Part shown: positions 37,361 to 44,694 of the stretch, piece by piece
How the letters are laid out: each line of letters begins with the position of its first letter
How positions within the stretch are numbered: position 1 is the first letter of the stretch
Assembly (NCBI RefSeq): GCF_002091635.1
Contig: NZ_BDAC01000033.1
Span: forward strand, 1 to 50,321
Reading direction: 5' to 3'
DNA length: 50,321 bases
Origin: Pseudomonas indica NBRC 103045
GTDB taxonomy: Bacteria; Pseudomonadota; Gammaproteobacteria; Pseudomonadales; Pseudomonadaceae
Notes under the pieces: model-generated
What the model was told of the DNA's origin: nothing
Databases searched by the model: none
Seen by the model: only the letters and a program-made list of their open reading frames with translations
Translations under genes and position numbers: made by a program

Positions 37361-37983
37361 CTGGCCGTGGCATCCCAGTCGCGCACCAGGCCACGGAACA
37401 GGGCGTCGATCAGCGCGGCGGTTTCCTGCAACGGATCGAACAGCAGCGGGTCGCGCGTCCAGTCGGTGAACAGGCCGACGATGCCGGCGTGCAGGGTGCG
37501 TGCGGCCAGGCGCGGTGTCAGTCCCGGGTGAAGGCGTTCGGCGGAGCGCTCGAACAATTGCTCGCACAATGAAATGAACTGATTGACGAAGGCATTGTGG
37601 CGCTCTTCGGCGTCGCGCAGCTCGTCGGTGAATTCGCAGCGGTGCAGCAGGATGGTGAAGATGCGCCGCTTCTGCTCGTCCCGCGCCAGGTTTTCCACCG
37701 CCTCCACGCACAGGTCGCGCAATGCCAGCAGCGGGTTCTGGCCGTCGCAGCCGCACAGGCGTTCGGCGAGTTGCTCCGGCGGCAGGCGTACCTGGTTGAG
37801 CATTTCGTGGAACAGATGGGCCTTGTTCTGGAAGTGCCAATACACCGCGCCTCGGGTCACGCCCGCTTCCCGCGCCACCTGTTCGAGGGTCGTGTGGGCC
37901 ACGCCATTCTTCAGGAACAGCACTTCGGCCGCCGCCAGGATGGCGACGCGGGTCTGTTCGGCTTGTTCCTTGGTTCTACGCAT
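37351..37983 (-). CDS. TetR/AcrR-family repressor of the RND operon
   Basis: 210 residues, the length of TtgR/AcrR-type efflux repressors. The N-terminal helix-turn-helix (about 31-54, TTLEQVAREAGVTRGAVYWH F) is the AcrR signature, and RRIFTILLHRCEFTDEL in the ligand domain resembles TtgR. The frame is open to 38106, but Met 37983 (MRRTKEQAEQTRVAILAAAE) is the family start. It is divergent from the RND genes with a clear operator between them, so local repression relieved by a drug ligand is the likely mode. Confidence 0.9.
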   Translation of the reverse strand: MRRTKEQAEQTRVAILAAAEVLFLKNGVAHTTLEQVAREAGVTRGAVYWHFQNKAHLFHEMLNQVRLPPEQLAERLCGCDGQNPLLALRDLCVEAVENLARDEQKRRIFTILLHRCEFTDELRDAEERHNAFVNQFISLCEQLFERSAERLHPGLTPRLAARTLHAGIVGLFTDWTRDPLLFDPLQETAALIDALFRGLVRDWDATARPH

Positions 37984-38054
37984 ACGAAGCGGCGATTCAC
38001 GGCTAGGCTCTGTCGAGGGAACAGAGTGTAACGATTTTGCCGCCAATGGTCTGT

Positions 38055-38076
38055 TTACAAACATGAATGTATGTAA
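38055..38076. promoter_or_regulatory. Operator of the TetR-type repressor
   Basis: TTACAAACAT-GA-ATGTATGTAA, a 22-bp palindrome with one mismatch in ten positions. It resembles the TtgR operator of P. putida as I recall it (TTTACAAACA...ATGAATGTAAGTA). It lies 71 bp upstream of the repressor start and 69 bp upstream of the adaptor gene. TTTACA at 38054-38059 could be a -35 for the efflux genes. Confidence 0.75.
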
Positions 38077-38145
38077 CAGCATCGGCACCTTTCCTGCGAA
38101 TCGCATTCCAATTTCACTCGCTTCCGTCGTGCCTTGGAGCCCGTT

Positions 38146-39306
38146 ATGCCTTCAGTCTGTCGCCTATCCCTCGTTCCGCTGTGCGCGCTCAGCGCTCTTC
38201 TGACGGCAACCTCCGCCCAAGCTGCCGATGCCCAGCCGGCACCTCCGCCGCCGGAGGTGGTGGTCGAAACGGCCAAATCCGAAGCCATGCCGCTGGTGCT
38301 GGAGTATTCCGGTCGCACTGCCGGCTACCGCGAAGTGGAAGTGCGTGCCCAGGTCAGCGGCATCCTGCAGGAGCGTACCTACCAGGAAGGCAGCCGGGTG
38401 CAGAAGGGGCAGGTGCTGTTTCGCATCGATCCGCGTACTTATGAGGCGGCGCTGGCCCGCGCCAAGGGTGCGCTGGCCCAGGAGCAGGCGCGCTACCGGC
38501 AGACCGAACGCGATCTCAAGCGCATCCGCGAGCTGCAGAAGAAAGGCTTCGCCAGCGAAAGCGAGCTGGATAACGCGGTGTCCAACTTCGAGCAGAGCAA
38601 GGCCAACGTCGAAGCCGCCGAAGCCGAGGTGAAGGCGCGGCAGATCGACCTCGACTACACCACCGTGGAAGCACCGATCTCCGGTATCACCAGCCGCGAG
38701 ACCCGCTCCGAAGGCAGCCTGGTGGTGGCCAGCGATCCAAACTCCAGCCTACTCACCCAACTGACCCAGCTCGACCCCATTTACGTCAACTTCGCCTACC
38801 CGGACTCCGAAGCCGAGCGTCTGCGCCAGGAAATGCAGACCGGCAAGCTGACCCTGCCGGAGAGTGGAAAACTGAACGTCGAGGTGAAGTTCGGCGATGG
38901 CTCCAGCTACCCCATGGAAGGCCAGGTCGACTTCACCGACAGTCTGATCGATCGCGGCACCGGTACCGTCAGTGCCCGTGCGGTGGTGCCCAATCCGGCG
39001 CAGAAGCTGCTGCCCGGCCAGTTCGTGCGCGTGCTGGTCAAGGGCCTGACCCGTCCGGATACCGTGACCGTGCCCGAGCGCGCCGTTTCCCAGGGCCCGC
39101 GCGGCACCTTCGTCTACGTGGTGGACGAGCAGGGCGTGGCGCGCGTGCGCCAAGTGAGCACCGGGCGCACCGCCAATGGCCGCTGGGTGATCGAGTCCGG
39201 GGTCGATGCCGGTGACCGGGTGATCGTCGAGGGGCTGCCCAAGGTCCGCCCGGATACGCCGGTGAAGATCGCCGAAACCCCCGCCGCCCAGCCCAAGCAG
39301 TCCTGA
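38146..39306 (+). CDS. RND efflux periplasmic adaptor (AcrA/MexE-like)
   Basis: 386 residues. Signal peptide 1-29 (ends ATSAQA-AD) without a lipobox, so unlike MexA it is not lipidated. Then barrel-sandwich ([20 protein letters not shown]), alpha-hairpin (about 95-160, [20 protein letters not shown]), the second lipoyl half ([20 protein letters not shown]) and beta-barrel/membrane-proximal domains. ATG 38146 follows TTGGAG; a TTG start at 38134 is less likely. It bridges the pump and an outer-membrane channel that is not encoded here. Confidence 0.92.
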   Translation: MPSVCRLSLVPLCALSALLTATSAQAADAQPAPPPPEVVVETAKSEAMPLVLEYSGRTAGYREVEVRAQVSGILQERTYQEGSRVQKGQVLFRIDPRTYEAALARAKGALAQEQARYRQTERDLKRIRELQKKGFASESELDNAVSNFEQSKANVEAAEAEVKARQIDLDYTTVEAPISGITSRETRSEGSLVVASDPNSSLLTQLTQLDPIYVNFAYPDSEAERLRQEMQTGKLTLPESGKLNVEVKFGDGSSYPMEGQVDFTDSLIDRGTGTVSARAVVPNPAQKLLPGQFVRVLVKGLTRPDTVTVPERAVSQGPRGTFVYVVDEQGVARVRQVSTGRTANGRWVIESGVDAGDRVIVEGLPKVRPDTPVKIAETPAAQPKQS

Positions 39307-39317
39307 GGAGCGTTCCC

Positions 39318-42300
39318 GTGATCTCACGCTTCTTCATCGACCGCCCGGTATTCGCCGCGGTCATTTCCATCGTCATCGTGCTCGCCGGCCTCGCCGCCAT
39401 GCGCGCGCTGCCTATCGCTCAATACCCGCAGATCCTGCCGCCGCAGGTCTCGGTGACCGCCAACTACCCGGGCGCCAGCTCGCAGGTGATCGCGGAAACC
39501 GTCGCCGCGCCGCTGGAGCAGCAGATCAACGGTGTGGAGGGGATGATCTACCAACTGTCCAACTCCTCCAGCAGCGGGCAGATGTCGCTCACGGTCTATT
39601 TCCAGGTCGGCACCGACCCGGACCAGGCCACCATCGACGTCAACAACCGGGTCCAGGCGGCCCTGGCCAAGCTGCCGGAGGAAGTGCGCCGGCAGGGCGT
39701 CAAGGTGCAAAAGAAGTCCTCGGACATCCTGCAGGTGGTGACGCTCTATTCGCCGGACAACTCGCGCGATCCCGTCTACATCAGCAACTACGCGCTGATT
39801 AACGTGATCGATGAGTTGAAGCGCCTGGACGGCGTCGGCGACGCCAGCCAGTTCGGCTCCAAGGACTACTCCATGCGCATCTGGCTGCGCCCGGACAAGC
39901 TGGCGCAGTACGACCTGACGCCCACCGACGTGGTCAACGCGATCCGCGAGCAGAACTCCCAGTTCGCCGCCGGCAGCTTCGGCCAGCAGCCGATGAAGGA
40001 GGAACAGGATTTCACCTACACGGTGACCACCCAGGGCCGTTTCACCGACCCGAAGGAATTCGGCAGCGTCATCCTGCGTACCGACGAGACTGGTGCCAGC
40101 CTGCTGCTTAGGGATGTCGCGCGGATCGAGCTGGGCGCCCAGGACTACTCCCTGGTGACCACCCTCAACGGCCAGCAGAACGCGGCGTTCGGTATCTACC
40201 TGCAACCGGGCGCCAACGCCCTGGACACCGCCGAGGCCGTGCGCAACACCATGGAGCGGCTGTCCAAGCGCTTCCCCGACGGCATCGCCTACAAGATTCC
40301 CTACGACACCACCAAATTCGTCAAGGTCTCCATCGAGGAGGTGGTGAAGACCTTCTTCGAGGCTCTGGTGCTGGTGGTGCTGGTGGTCTTCATCTTCCTG
40401 CAGAACTGGCGCGCCACGCTGATCCCGGTGCTGGCGATCCCGGTCTCGCTGATCGGCACCTTCGCCGGCATGTACATGCTCGGCTTCTCCATCAACCTGC
40501 TCACGCTGTTCGGCATGGTGCTGGCCATCGGCATCGTGGTGGATGACGCCATCGTGGTGATCGAGAACGTCGAGCGGGTGATGCGTACCCAGCGACTCAG
40601 TGCCCGCGAGGCGTCGATCAAGGCGATGGAAGAGGTCACCGGGCCCATCGTGGCCATCGTCCTGGTGCTCTGCGCGGTGTTCATCCCGGTGGGCTTCCTC
40701 GGTGGCCTGGCGGGGCAGATGTACAAACAGTTCGCCATCACCATTGCGGTGTCGGTGGTGATCTCCGGCATCGTCGCCCTGACCCTGTCGCCGGCGCTCT
40801 GCGCGCTGCTGCTGAAGATGGAGCACAAGGAACCGGCGGCGCCGTTCCGTTGGTTCAACCGTGCCTTCGACCGGTTCACCGCGGGCTATGCCGCCGGCGT
40901 ACTGTTCTTCCTCAAGCGCTCGGTGATCGGCCTGCTGCTGTTCGGCGGGATGATCGCGATCATGGTGCTGCTGTTCAACCGCGTGCCCGGCTCGCTGGTG
41001 CCGGACGAAGACCAGGGTTACGTGATCAACGCCTATTTCCTGCCGCCGGCGGCCTCGCTGACCCGCACCGACGCGCTGACCAGCGATGTCACCCGGCAGA
41101 TGATGAAGCACCCGGCGGTGCAGGACGTGGTCACCTTCGCCGGCTTCGACGTGCTCACCTTCGGCCAGCGCAGCAACGCCGGGGTGTCCTTCGTGCCGCT
41201 CAAGGACTGGAGCGAGCGCAAGACGGCAGAGCTGGACGCACGCAACCTCACCCGTGAATTCATGGGCATGGGTGCGGCGCAGAAGGATGGCGTGGTGCTG
41301 TCCTTCAACCCGCCGCCGATCACCGGCATGAGCACCACCGGCGGCTTCGAGGCGTACATCCAGGACCGCAGCGGCGGTACCACCGAAGCCCTCGGCGAGA
41401 AGGTCCAGGCGTTCCTCGCGGCGGCGGCCAAGCGGCCGGAACTGGCTGGAGTGAACACCACCTTCAGCGCCAACGTGCCGCAGTACTACATCGACCTCGA
41501 CCGCACCAAGGCCCGCGCCCTGGGCGTGCCGATCAACGATGTGTTCACCGCGATGCAGGCCACCTTCGGTAGCTACTACGTCAACGATTTCACTCTCTAT
41601 GGGCGGACCTGGCAGGTCAGCCTGCAGTCGGAGTCGGAGTTCCGCCGCAAGCCGGAGGACCTGTCGCAGGTCTATGTGCGCTCCGCCTCCGGCGAGCTGG
41701 TGCCGCTCTCCACCCTGGTGAAGGTGCGGCGCATCCTCGGCCCGGACAGCTACGCGCGCTTCAACGTCTACCCGGCGGCGAAGATCCTCGGCGGCCCGGC
41801 GCCCGGCTATAGCTCCGGCCAGGCCCTGGCGGCGATGCAGGAGATCGCCGACGAAGTGCTCGGCGAGAACTACAGCATTGGCTGGATCGGTTCGGCCTAC
41901 CAGGAACTGGCTAGCCAGGGCTCGGGCAGCACCGCGTTCATCTTCGGCCTGATCATGGTGTTCCTGATCCTCGCCGCCCAGTACGAGCGTTGGACCTTGC
42001 CGTTGGCGGTGGTCACCGCGGTGCCCTTCGCGGTGTTTGGCGCGATCCTCGCGGTGTGGCTGCGCGGCATCCAGAACGACGTGTACTTCCAGGTCGGCTT
42101 GGTGACCCTGATCGGCCTGGGAGCGAAGAACGCCATTCTGATCGTCGAGTTCGCCGTGCTCTGCCGCGAGCAGGGTATGGGCATCTTCGAGTCGGCGCTG
42201 GAGGCGGCCAAGCTGCGCTTCCGTCCGATCGTGATGACCTCGCTGGCCTTCATCCTCGGCTGCGTGCCGCTGGCGATCAGCACCGGCGCCGGTTCGGCCA

Positions 42301-42458
42301 GCCGGCATTCCATTGGTACCGGGGTGATCGGCGGGATGCTCGCCGCCACCTTGCTGGCGACTTTCGTCATCCCGATGTTCTACCTGCTGGTGGAGGCCGG
42401 GGCCGAGCGCCTGGGCCGGAACCGCAGGAAGCAGGCGGTGCCCGCCCAGGCCGAGTGA
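39318..42458 (+). CDS. RND multidrug efflux pump of HAE1 type (GTG start)
   Basis: 1046 residues, full length. Proton-relay residues Asp409 and Asp410 in TM4 ([18 protein letters not shown]) and Lys937 in TM10 ([16 protein letters not shown]) are present, as is the C-terminal [20 protein letters not shown]. Twelve TMs with two large periplasmic loops. The sequence lies between MexB- and MexF-like pumps; substrates cannot be read off. GTG 39318 has a GAGGAGCG site and gives [15 protein letters not shown]. It starts 11 bp after the adaptor gene. Confidence 0.94.
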   Translation: MISRFFIDRPVFAAVISIVIVLAGLAAMRALPIAQYPQILPPQVSVTANYPGASSQVIAETVAAPLEQQINGVEGMIYQLSNSSSSGQMSLTVYFQVGTDPDQATIDVNNRVQAALAKLPEEVRRQGVKVQKKSSDILQVVTLYSPDNSRDPVYISNYALINVIDELKRLDGVGDASQFGSKDYSMRIWLRPDKLAQYDLTPTDVVNAIREQNSQFAAGSFGQQPMKEEQDFTYTVTTQGRFTDPKEFGSVILRTDETGASLLLRDVARIELGAQDYSLVTTLNGQQNAAFGIYLQPGANALDTAEAVRNTMERLSKRFPDGIAYKIPYDTTKFVKVSIEEVVKTFFEALVLVVLVVFIFLQNWRATLIPVLAIPVSLIGTFAGMYMLGFSINLLTLFGMVLAIGIVVDDAIVVIENVERVMRTQRLSAREASIKAMEEVTGPIVAIVLVLCAVFIPVGFLGGLAGQMYKQFAITIAVSVVISGIVALTLSPALCALLLKMEHKEPAAPFRWFNRAFDRFTAGYAAGVLFFLKRSVIGLLLFGGMIAIMVLLFNRVPGSLVPDEDQGYVINAYFLPPAASLTRTDALTSDVTRQMMKHPAVQDVVTFAGFDVLTFGQRSNAGVSFVPLKDWSERKTAELDARNLTREFMGMGAAQKDGVVLSFNPPPITGMSTTGGFEAYIQDRSGGTTEALGEKVQAFLAAAAKRPELAGVNTTFSANVPQYYIDLDRTKARALGVPINDVFTAMQATFGSYYVNDFTLYGRTWQVSLQSESEFRRKPEDLSQVYVRSASGELVPLSTLVKVRRILGPDSYARFNVYPAAKILGGPAPGYSSGQALAAMQEIADEVLGENYSIGWIGSAYQELASQGSGSTAFIFGLIMVFLILAAQYERWTLPLAVVTAVPFAVFGAILAVWLRGIQNDVYFQVGLVTLIGLGAKNAILIVEFAVLCREQGMGIFESALEAAKLRFRPIVMTSLAFILGCVPLAISTGAGSASRHSIGTGVIGGMLAATLLATFVIPMFYLLVEAGAERLGRNRRKQAVPAQAE

Positions 42459-42471
42459 CCTGTCCGCCGGG

Positions 42472-42507
42472 AAACGCCGCCGTCCGTGAGGACGGCGGCG
42501 TTTCGTC
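42472..42507 (+). terminator. Terminator of the RND operon
   Basis: Perfect 14-bp stem AAACGCCGCCGTCC / GGACGGCGGCGTTT with a GTGA loop, followed by CGTC. The A/T ends allow only a short U-run (TTT), so some read-through into the MFS gene is possible. Confidence 0.75.
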
Positions 42508-42527
42508 ATTTCAGAGAGGCTGAACAA

Positions 42528-42554
42528 ATGAACCCAAGAACGAACCTGCGATGA
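42528..42554 (+). other. Possible 8-codon leader ORF before the MFS exporter
   Basis: ATG AAC CCA AGA ACG AAC CTG CGA TGA. The only purine-rich ribosome-binding site in the region (AGAGAGG, about 42513-42519) sits before this ATG, not before the MFS ATG at 42551, whose start overlaps the leader stop (ATGA). AACCTGCGA is directly repeated across the junction. Translational coupling is inferred. Confidence 0.35.
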
Positions 42555-43726
42555 ACCTGCGAATCCTGTTGATCCTCGGCGCTCTCAGTGCCTTCGGCCC
42601 CCTGGCCATCGACTTCTACCTGCCCAGCTTCCCGACCCTGGCGCGTGCGTTCGCCACCGACGTCGAACACGTGCAGCTCTCCTTGGCCGCCTACTTCGCC
42701 GGCCTCGCCATCGGTCAACTGGCCTACGGGCCCATGGCCGACCGCTATGGCCGGCGTCGGCCGCTGTTGTTCGGCGTGGTGCTGTTCACCCTGGCCTCGC
42801 TGGGCTGCGCCCTGGCGCCGAACCTGGAATGGCTGATCGCCGCGCGCTTCGTCCAGGCCCTGGGCGGCTGCGCCGGCATGGTGATTTCCCGTGCCGTAGT
42901 GCGCGACCTCTGCGACCCGCTGGCCTCGGCCAAGGTGTTCTCGCAGCTCATGCTGGTCATGGGACTGGCGCCGATCCTCGCGCCGCTCGCCGGCGGGGTA
43001 TTGCTGGATGTCTTCGGCTGGCAGTCGATCTTCTTCTGCCTGGCGCTGTTCAGCGCCCTGGTTGGCGCCGGCCTCGCCGCCTGGCTGCCGGAAACGCTGT
43101 CCGACACCCAGCCGCGAGCGCCGTTGCGCGGCAGCCTGGGGCGCTACGCCGCGCTGCTGCGCGACCGGGAATTCATCGCCTGCGGCTTGGCCGGTGGGGT
43201 GGCCATGGCGGGCATGTTCGCCTACATCGCCGGGTCGCCGTTCGTCTTCATCGAACTCTACGGCGTGCCGGCGGAGCACTACGGCTGGCTGTTCGGCAGC
43301 AACGCGGCGGGGTTCATCCTGGCCGCGCAGGTCAACGCCCGGTTGCTGCGCTATCGCGGCCCGGGTTTCTGGCTGCGCCGTATCGTGTGGGTGTTTTTCC
43401 TCAGCGGCGTGGTACTGCTCGGTCTGGCCCTGGCGCGGCCGGCGCAGCTCTGGCCGCTGCTGATCCCGCTGTTCATCGCCATCGCCAGCCTCGGCTGCAT
43501 CCTCCCCAACGCCTCGGCCTGCGCCATGGCCCACCAGGGCGCCCAGGCCGGCAGCGCCTCGGCCCTGATGGGCAGTCTGCAATTCTGCGTGGCGGCGGGT
43601 GCCTCCAGTTTGGTCGGCGTGCTGCACGACGGTAGCGCGGTGCCCATGGCGGCAGTGATCACCCTCTGCGGTGGGCTGGCGACGCTGCTGGCATGGTACA
43701 GCGGACAGGTGAGCCGGACGGCCTGA
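42551..43726 (+). CDS. Bcr/CflA-family MFS drug exporter
   Basis: 391 residues, about 12 TM segments. MFS motif A (GPMADRYGRRRPLLFGVVLF) follows TM2, the N-terminal LGALSAFGPLAIDFYLPSFP is the Bcr/CflA hallmark, and motif C-like GLAPILAPLAGGVLL is in TM5. Antiporters of this family export bicyclomycin, chloramphenicol, sulphonamides or cysteine; the substrate here is unknown. It lies 92 bp after the RND gene behind a terminator. No upstream SD of its own is seen. Confidence 0.88.
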   Translation: MNLRILLILGALSAFGPLAIDFYLPSFPTLARAFATDVEHVQLSLAAYFAGLAIGQLAYGPMADRYGRRRPLLFGVVLFTLASLGCALAPNLEWLIAARFVQALGGCAGMVISRAVVRDLCDPLASAKVFSQLMLVMGLAPILAPLAGGVLLDVFGWQSIFFCLALFSALVGAGLAAWLPETLSDTQPRAPLRGSLGRYAALLRDREFIACGLAGGVAMAGMFAYIAGSPFVFIELYGVPAEHYGWLFGSNAAGFILAAQVNARLLRYRGPGFWLRRIVWVFFLSGVVLLGLALARPAQLWPLLIPLFIAIASLGCILPNASACAMAHQGAQAGSASALMGSLQFCVAAGASSLVGVLHDGSAVPMAAVITLCGGLATLLAWYSGQVSRTA

Positions 43727-43738
43727 GTTTGGAGGGTA

Positions 43739-43758
43739 GGGTGCATTGCCACGCACCC
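43739..43758. repeat. Small hairpin after the MFS gene
   Basis: GGGTGC (43739-43744) and GCACCC (43753-43758) with an 8-nt loop, directly before a REP-like 22-mer. No T-run. Confidence 0.5.
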
Positions 43759-43766
43759 AGCCCGCC

Positions 43767-43788
43767 GTAGGGGCGAATTTATTCGCCC
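43767..43788 (+). repeat. REP-like palindromic 22-mer (copy 3)
   Basis: GTAG plus GGGCGAATTTATTCGCCC. Its exact reverse complement occurs at 44284-44305, so the two copies frame a 539-bp block. Confidence 0.9.
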
Positions 43789-43873
43789 GGCGACGGTGGT
43801 GAATGAATTGGCTATGTCTGCGTTAGCTGTTGTGGCTTTGGGTGGAACCCTCTAGTACAACCCTCTCCCCCGG

Positions 43874-43899
43874 CCCCTCTCCCGTAAACGGGAGAGGGG
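43874..43899. repeat. CCCCTCTCCCG hairpin repeat
   Basis: Perfect 11-bp arms CCCCTCTCCCG and CGGGAGAGGGG with a TAAA loop. This type of palindrome is a widespread intergenic repeat in beta- and gammaproteobacteria. Confidence 0.8.
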
Positions 43900-44007
43900 G
43901 GATTCGTACCGCTCGGCGTAACGAAGTGAGCCGACGCTTTGTGATTGCCAGAAAGCTTGCAGAAGAGGTTGGGCCAACTCCGACGCCCCGTCAGGAGGCC
44001 GAGTGGA

Positions 44008-44098
44008 ATCGTCGTGGAAGGGGTTGAGCGGCATGGATGCCGCGAGAGCCTTGATGGGCCAGGGATGGCCCTTCAAGGCGTGCCCCTGGAACGACGAT
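44008..44098 (+). ncRNA. Structured three-way-junction repeat element
   Basis: Three nested helices. P1: ATCGTCGT (44008-44015) with ACGACGAT (44091-44098), a 3x3 internal loop, then AGGGG with CCCCT. P2: GCGGCATGGATGCCGC (44028-44043). P3: 14-position stem 44048-44061 with 44066-44079 (GGGCCA-GGGA-TGGCCC core, one T-T mismatch). The folding is seen in the sequence; whether it is transcribed or a DNA-level repeat is unknown. The strand is arbitrary. Confidence 0.5.
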
Positions 44099-44168
44099 GG
44101 AGGGAGGGAAGTCTCGCGAAGCATGACGGGGACGCGCCTAGTTCCGGATGCCGGGGCAAGCCCTCTTG

Positions 44169-44199
44169 GTTACCTTCTGGGGCGACTGCCAGAAGTAAC
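44169..44199. repeat. Hairpin downstream of the three-way element
   Basis: GTTAC-C-TTCTGG (44169-44180) pairs with CCAGAAGTAAC (44189-44199) apart from one bulged C; 8-nt loop. Confidence 0.6.
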
Positions 44200-44283
44200 T
44201 CGCCGGGGGGCGAAACAAGAAGTGTCTGCTGAACTCGGTAATCGGTTGGGCTCAGGACCTTCCAGCAACACTTAGCCCGGACA

Positions 44284-44305
44284 GGGCGAATAAATTCGCC
44301 CCTAC
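44284..44305 (-). repeat. REP-like palindromic 22-mer (copy 4, inverted)
   Basis: GGGCGAATAAATTCGCCC plus CTAC, the exact reverse complement of the 43767 copy and identical to the 29711 copy. Confidence 0.9.
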
Positions 44306-44320
44306 AGTCGAGTCGTGGAC

Positions 44321-44497
44321 TCAGGCGACGTGTTGGTCCCGTCTGGGCAGCGGATGCGGGGCGCGCAGGCGGGCTTCGAGGGTGCGGACGAAGTCGCGGG
44401 CTTCGGTTTCGCTGCGGAAGGTGACGCTATTCCGGTCCAGGCTTACTTGCCAGGTTTCGCCTTGGGCGGTCTTCAAGGAACGTACTTGAATCTCCAT
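44321..44497 (-). CDS. 58-residue conserved small protein, paralogue A
   Basis: MEIQVRSLKTAQGETWQVSL continuing to ...SETEARDFVRTLEARLRAPH. A GGAGG site lies 8-10 nt before the ATG at 44497. A second 58-residue protein at 46794-46970 aligns end to end without gaps (WQV..D..SV.F.SETEAR.FV.TLEARL.APHP), which proves both are translated genes. The pattern suggests a small beta-beta-beta-alpha fold: a WQV strand, an F strand and an amphipathic helix. No function is known. It is divergent from the acyl-CoA synthetase gene. Confidence 0.8.
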   Translation of the reverse strand: MEIQVRSLKTAQGETWQVSLDRNSVTFRSETEARDFVRTLEARLRAPHPLPRRDQHVA

Positions 44498-44694
44498 GGA
44501 GTAATCCTCCAGAGCGCGAAAAGGGGGAATACGAGTCTAGCCTCGTCTCCCGTTGCCGTTCCGCTCGGGAACTTCTGGCCCGACCAATGGTCGCCCCGTT
44601 TCGGTGCGCCGCTACGACCAAAGGGGCATGGCCGACCGGCCAGACTCGCCCATACTGGTTCCATCCTCCATAACAATAATGAGAAGGCAGGACC

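Larger units (their letters stand above)
43789..44283. other. Non-coding block between the inverted 22-mers, with several hairpins
   Basis: 495 bp. It holds no gene with a credible ribosome-binding site or protein family. Short open frames on both strands run through hairpins and are treated as spurious. Content: the CCCCTCTCCCG hairpin, the three-way-junction element and a further hairpin, listed separately. Parts resemble dispersed intergenic sequences I recall from other Pseudomonas genomes. Confidence 0.6.

Noticed and set aside
38134-39306. TTG start for the efflux adaptor, or naming the pair mexAB, mexEF or ttgAB
   Set aside because: ATG 38146 has a better-spaced SD and gives a clean signal peptide. 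The pump sequence is intermediate between known types, so no specific name is justified.
39324-42527. 1067-residue open frame on the - strand opposite the RND pump
   Set aside because: Composition (His, Gln, Arg, Asp-rich) is typical of an antisense shadow; the + strand encodes a complete pump.
43945-44275. Small ORFs (about 90-95 codons) within the repeat block
   Set aside because: They run straight through palindromes and lack an SD. Similar frames in other Pseudomonas repeats are often annotated as hypothetical proteins, but the signal here is RNA/DNA structure, not coding.
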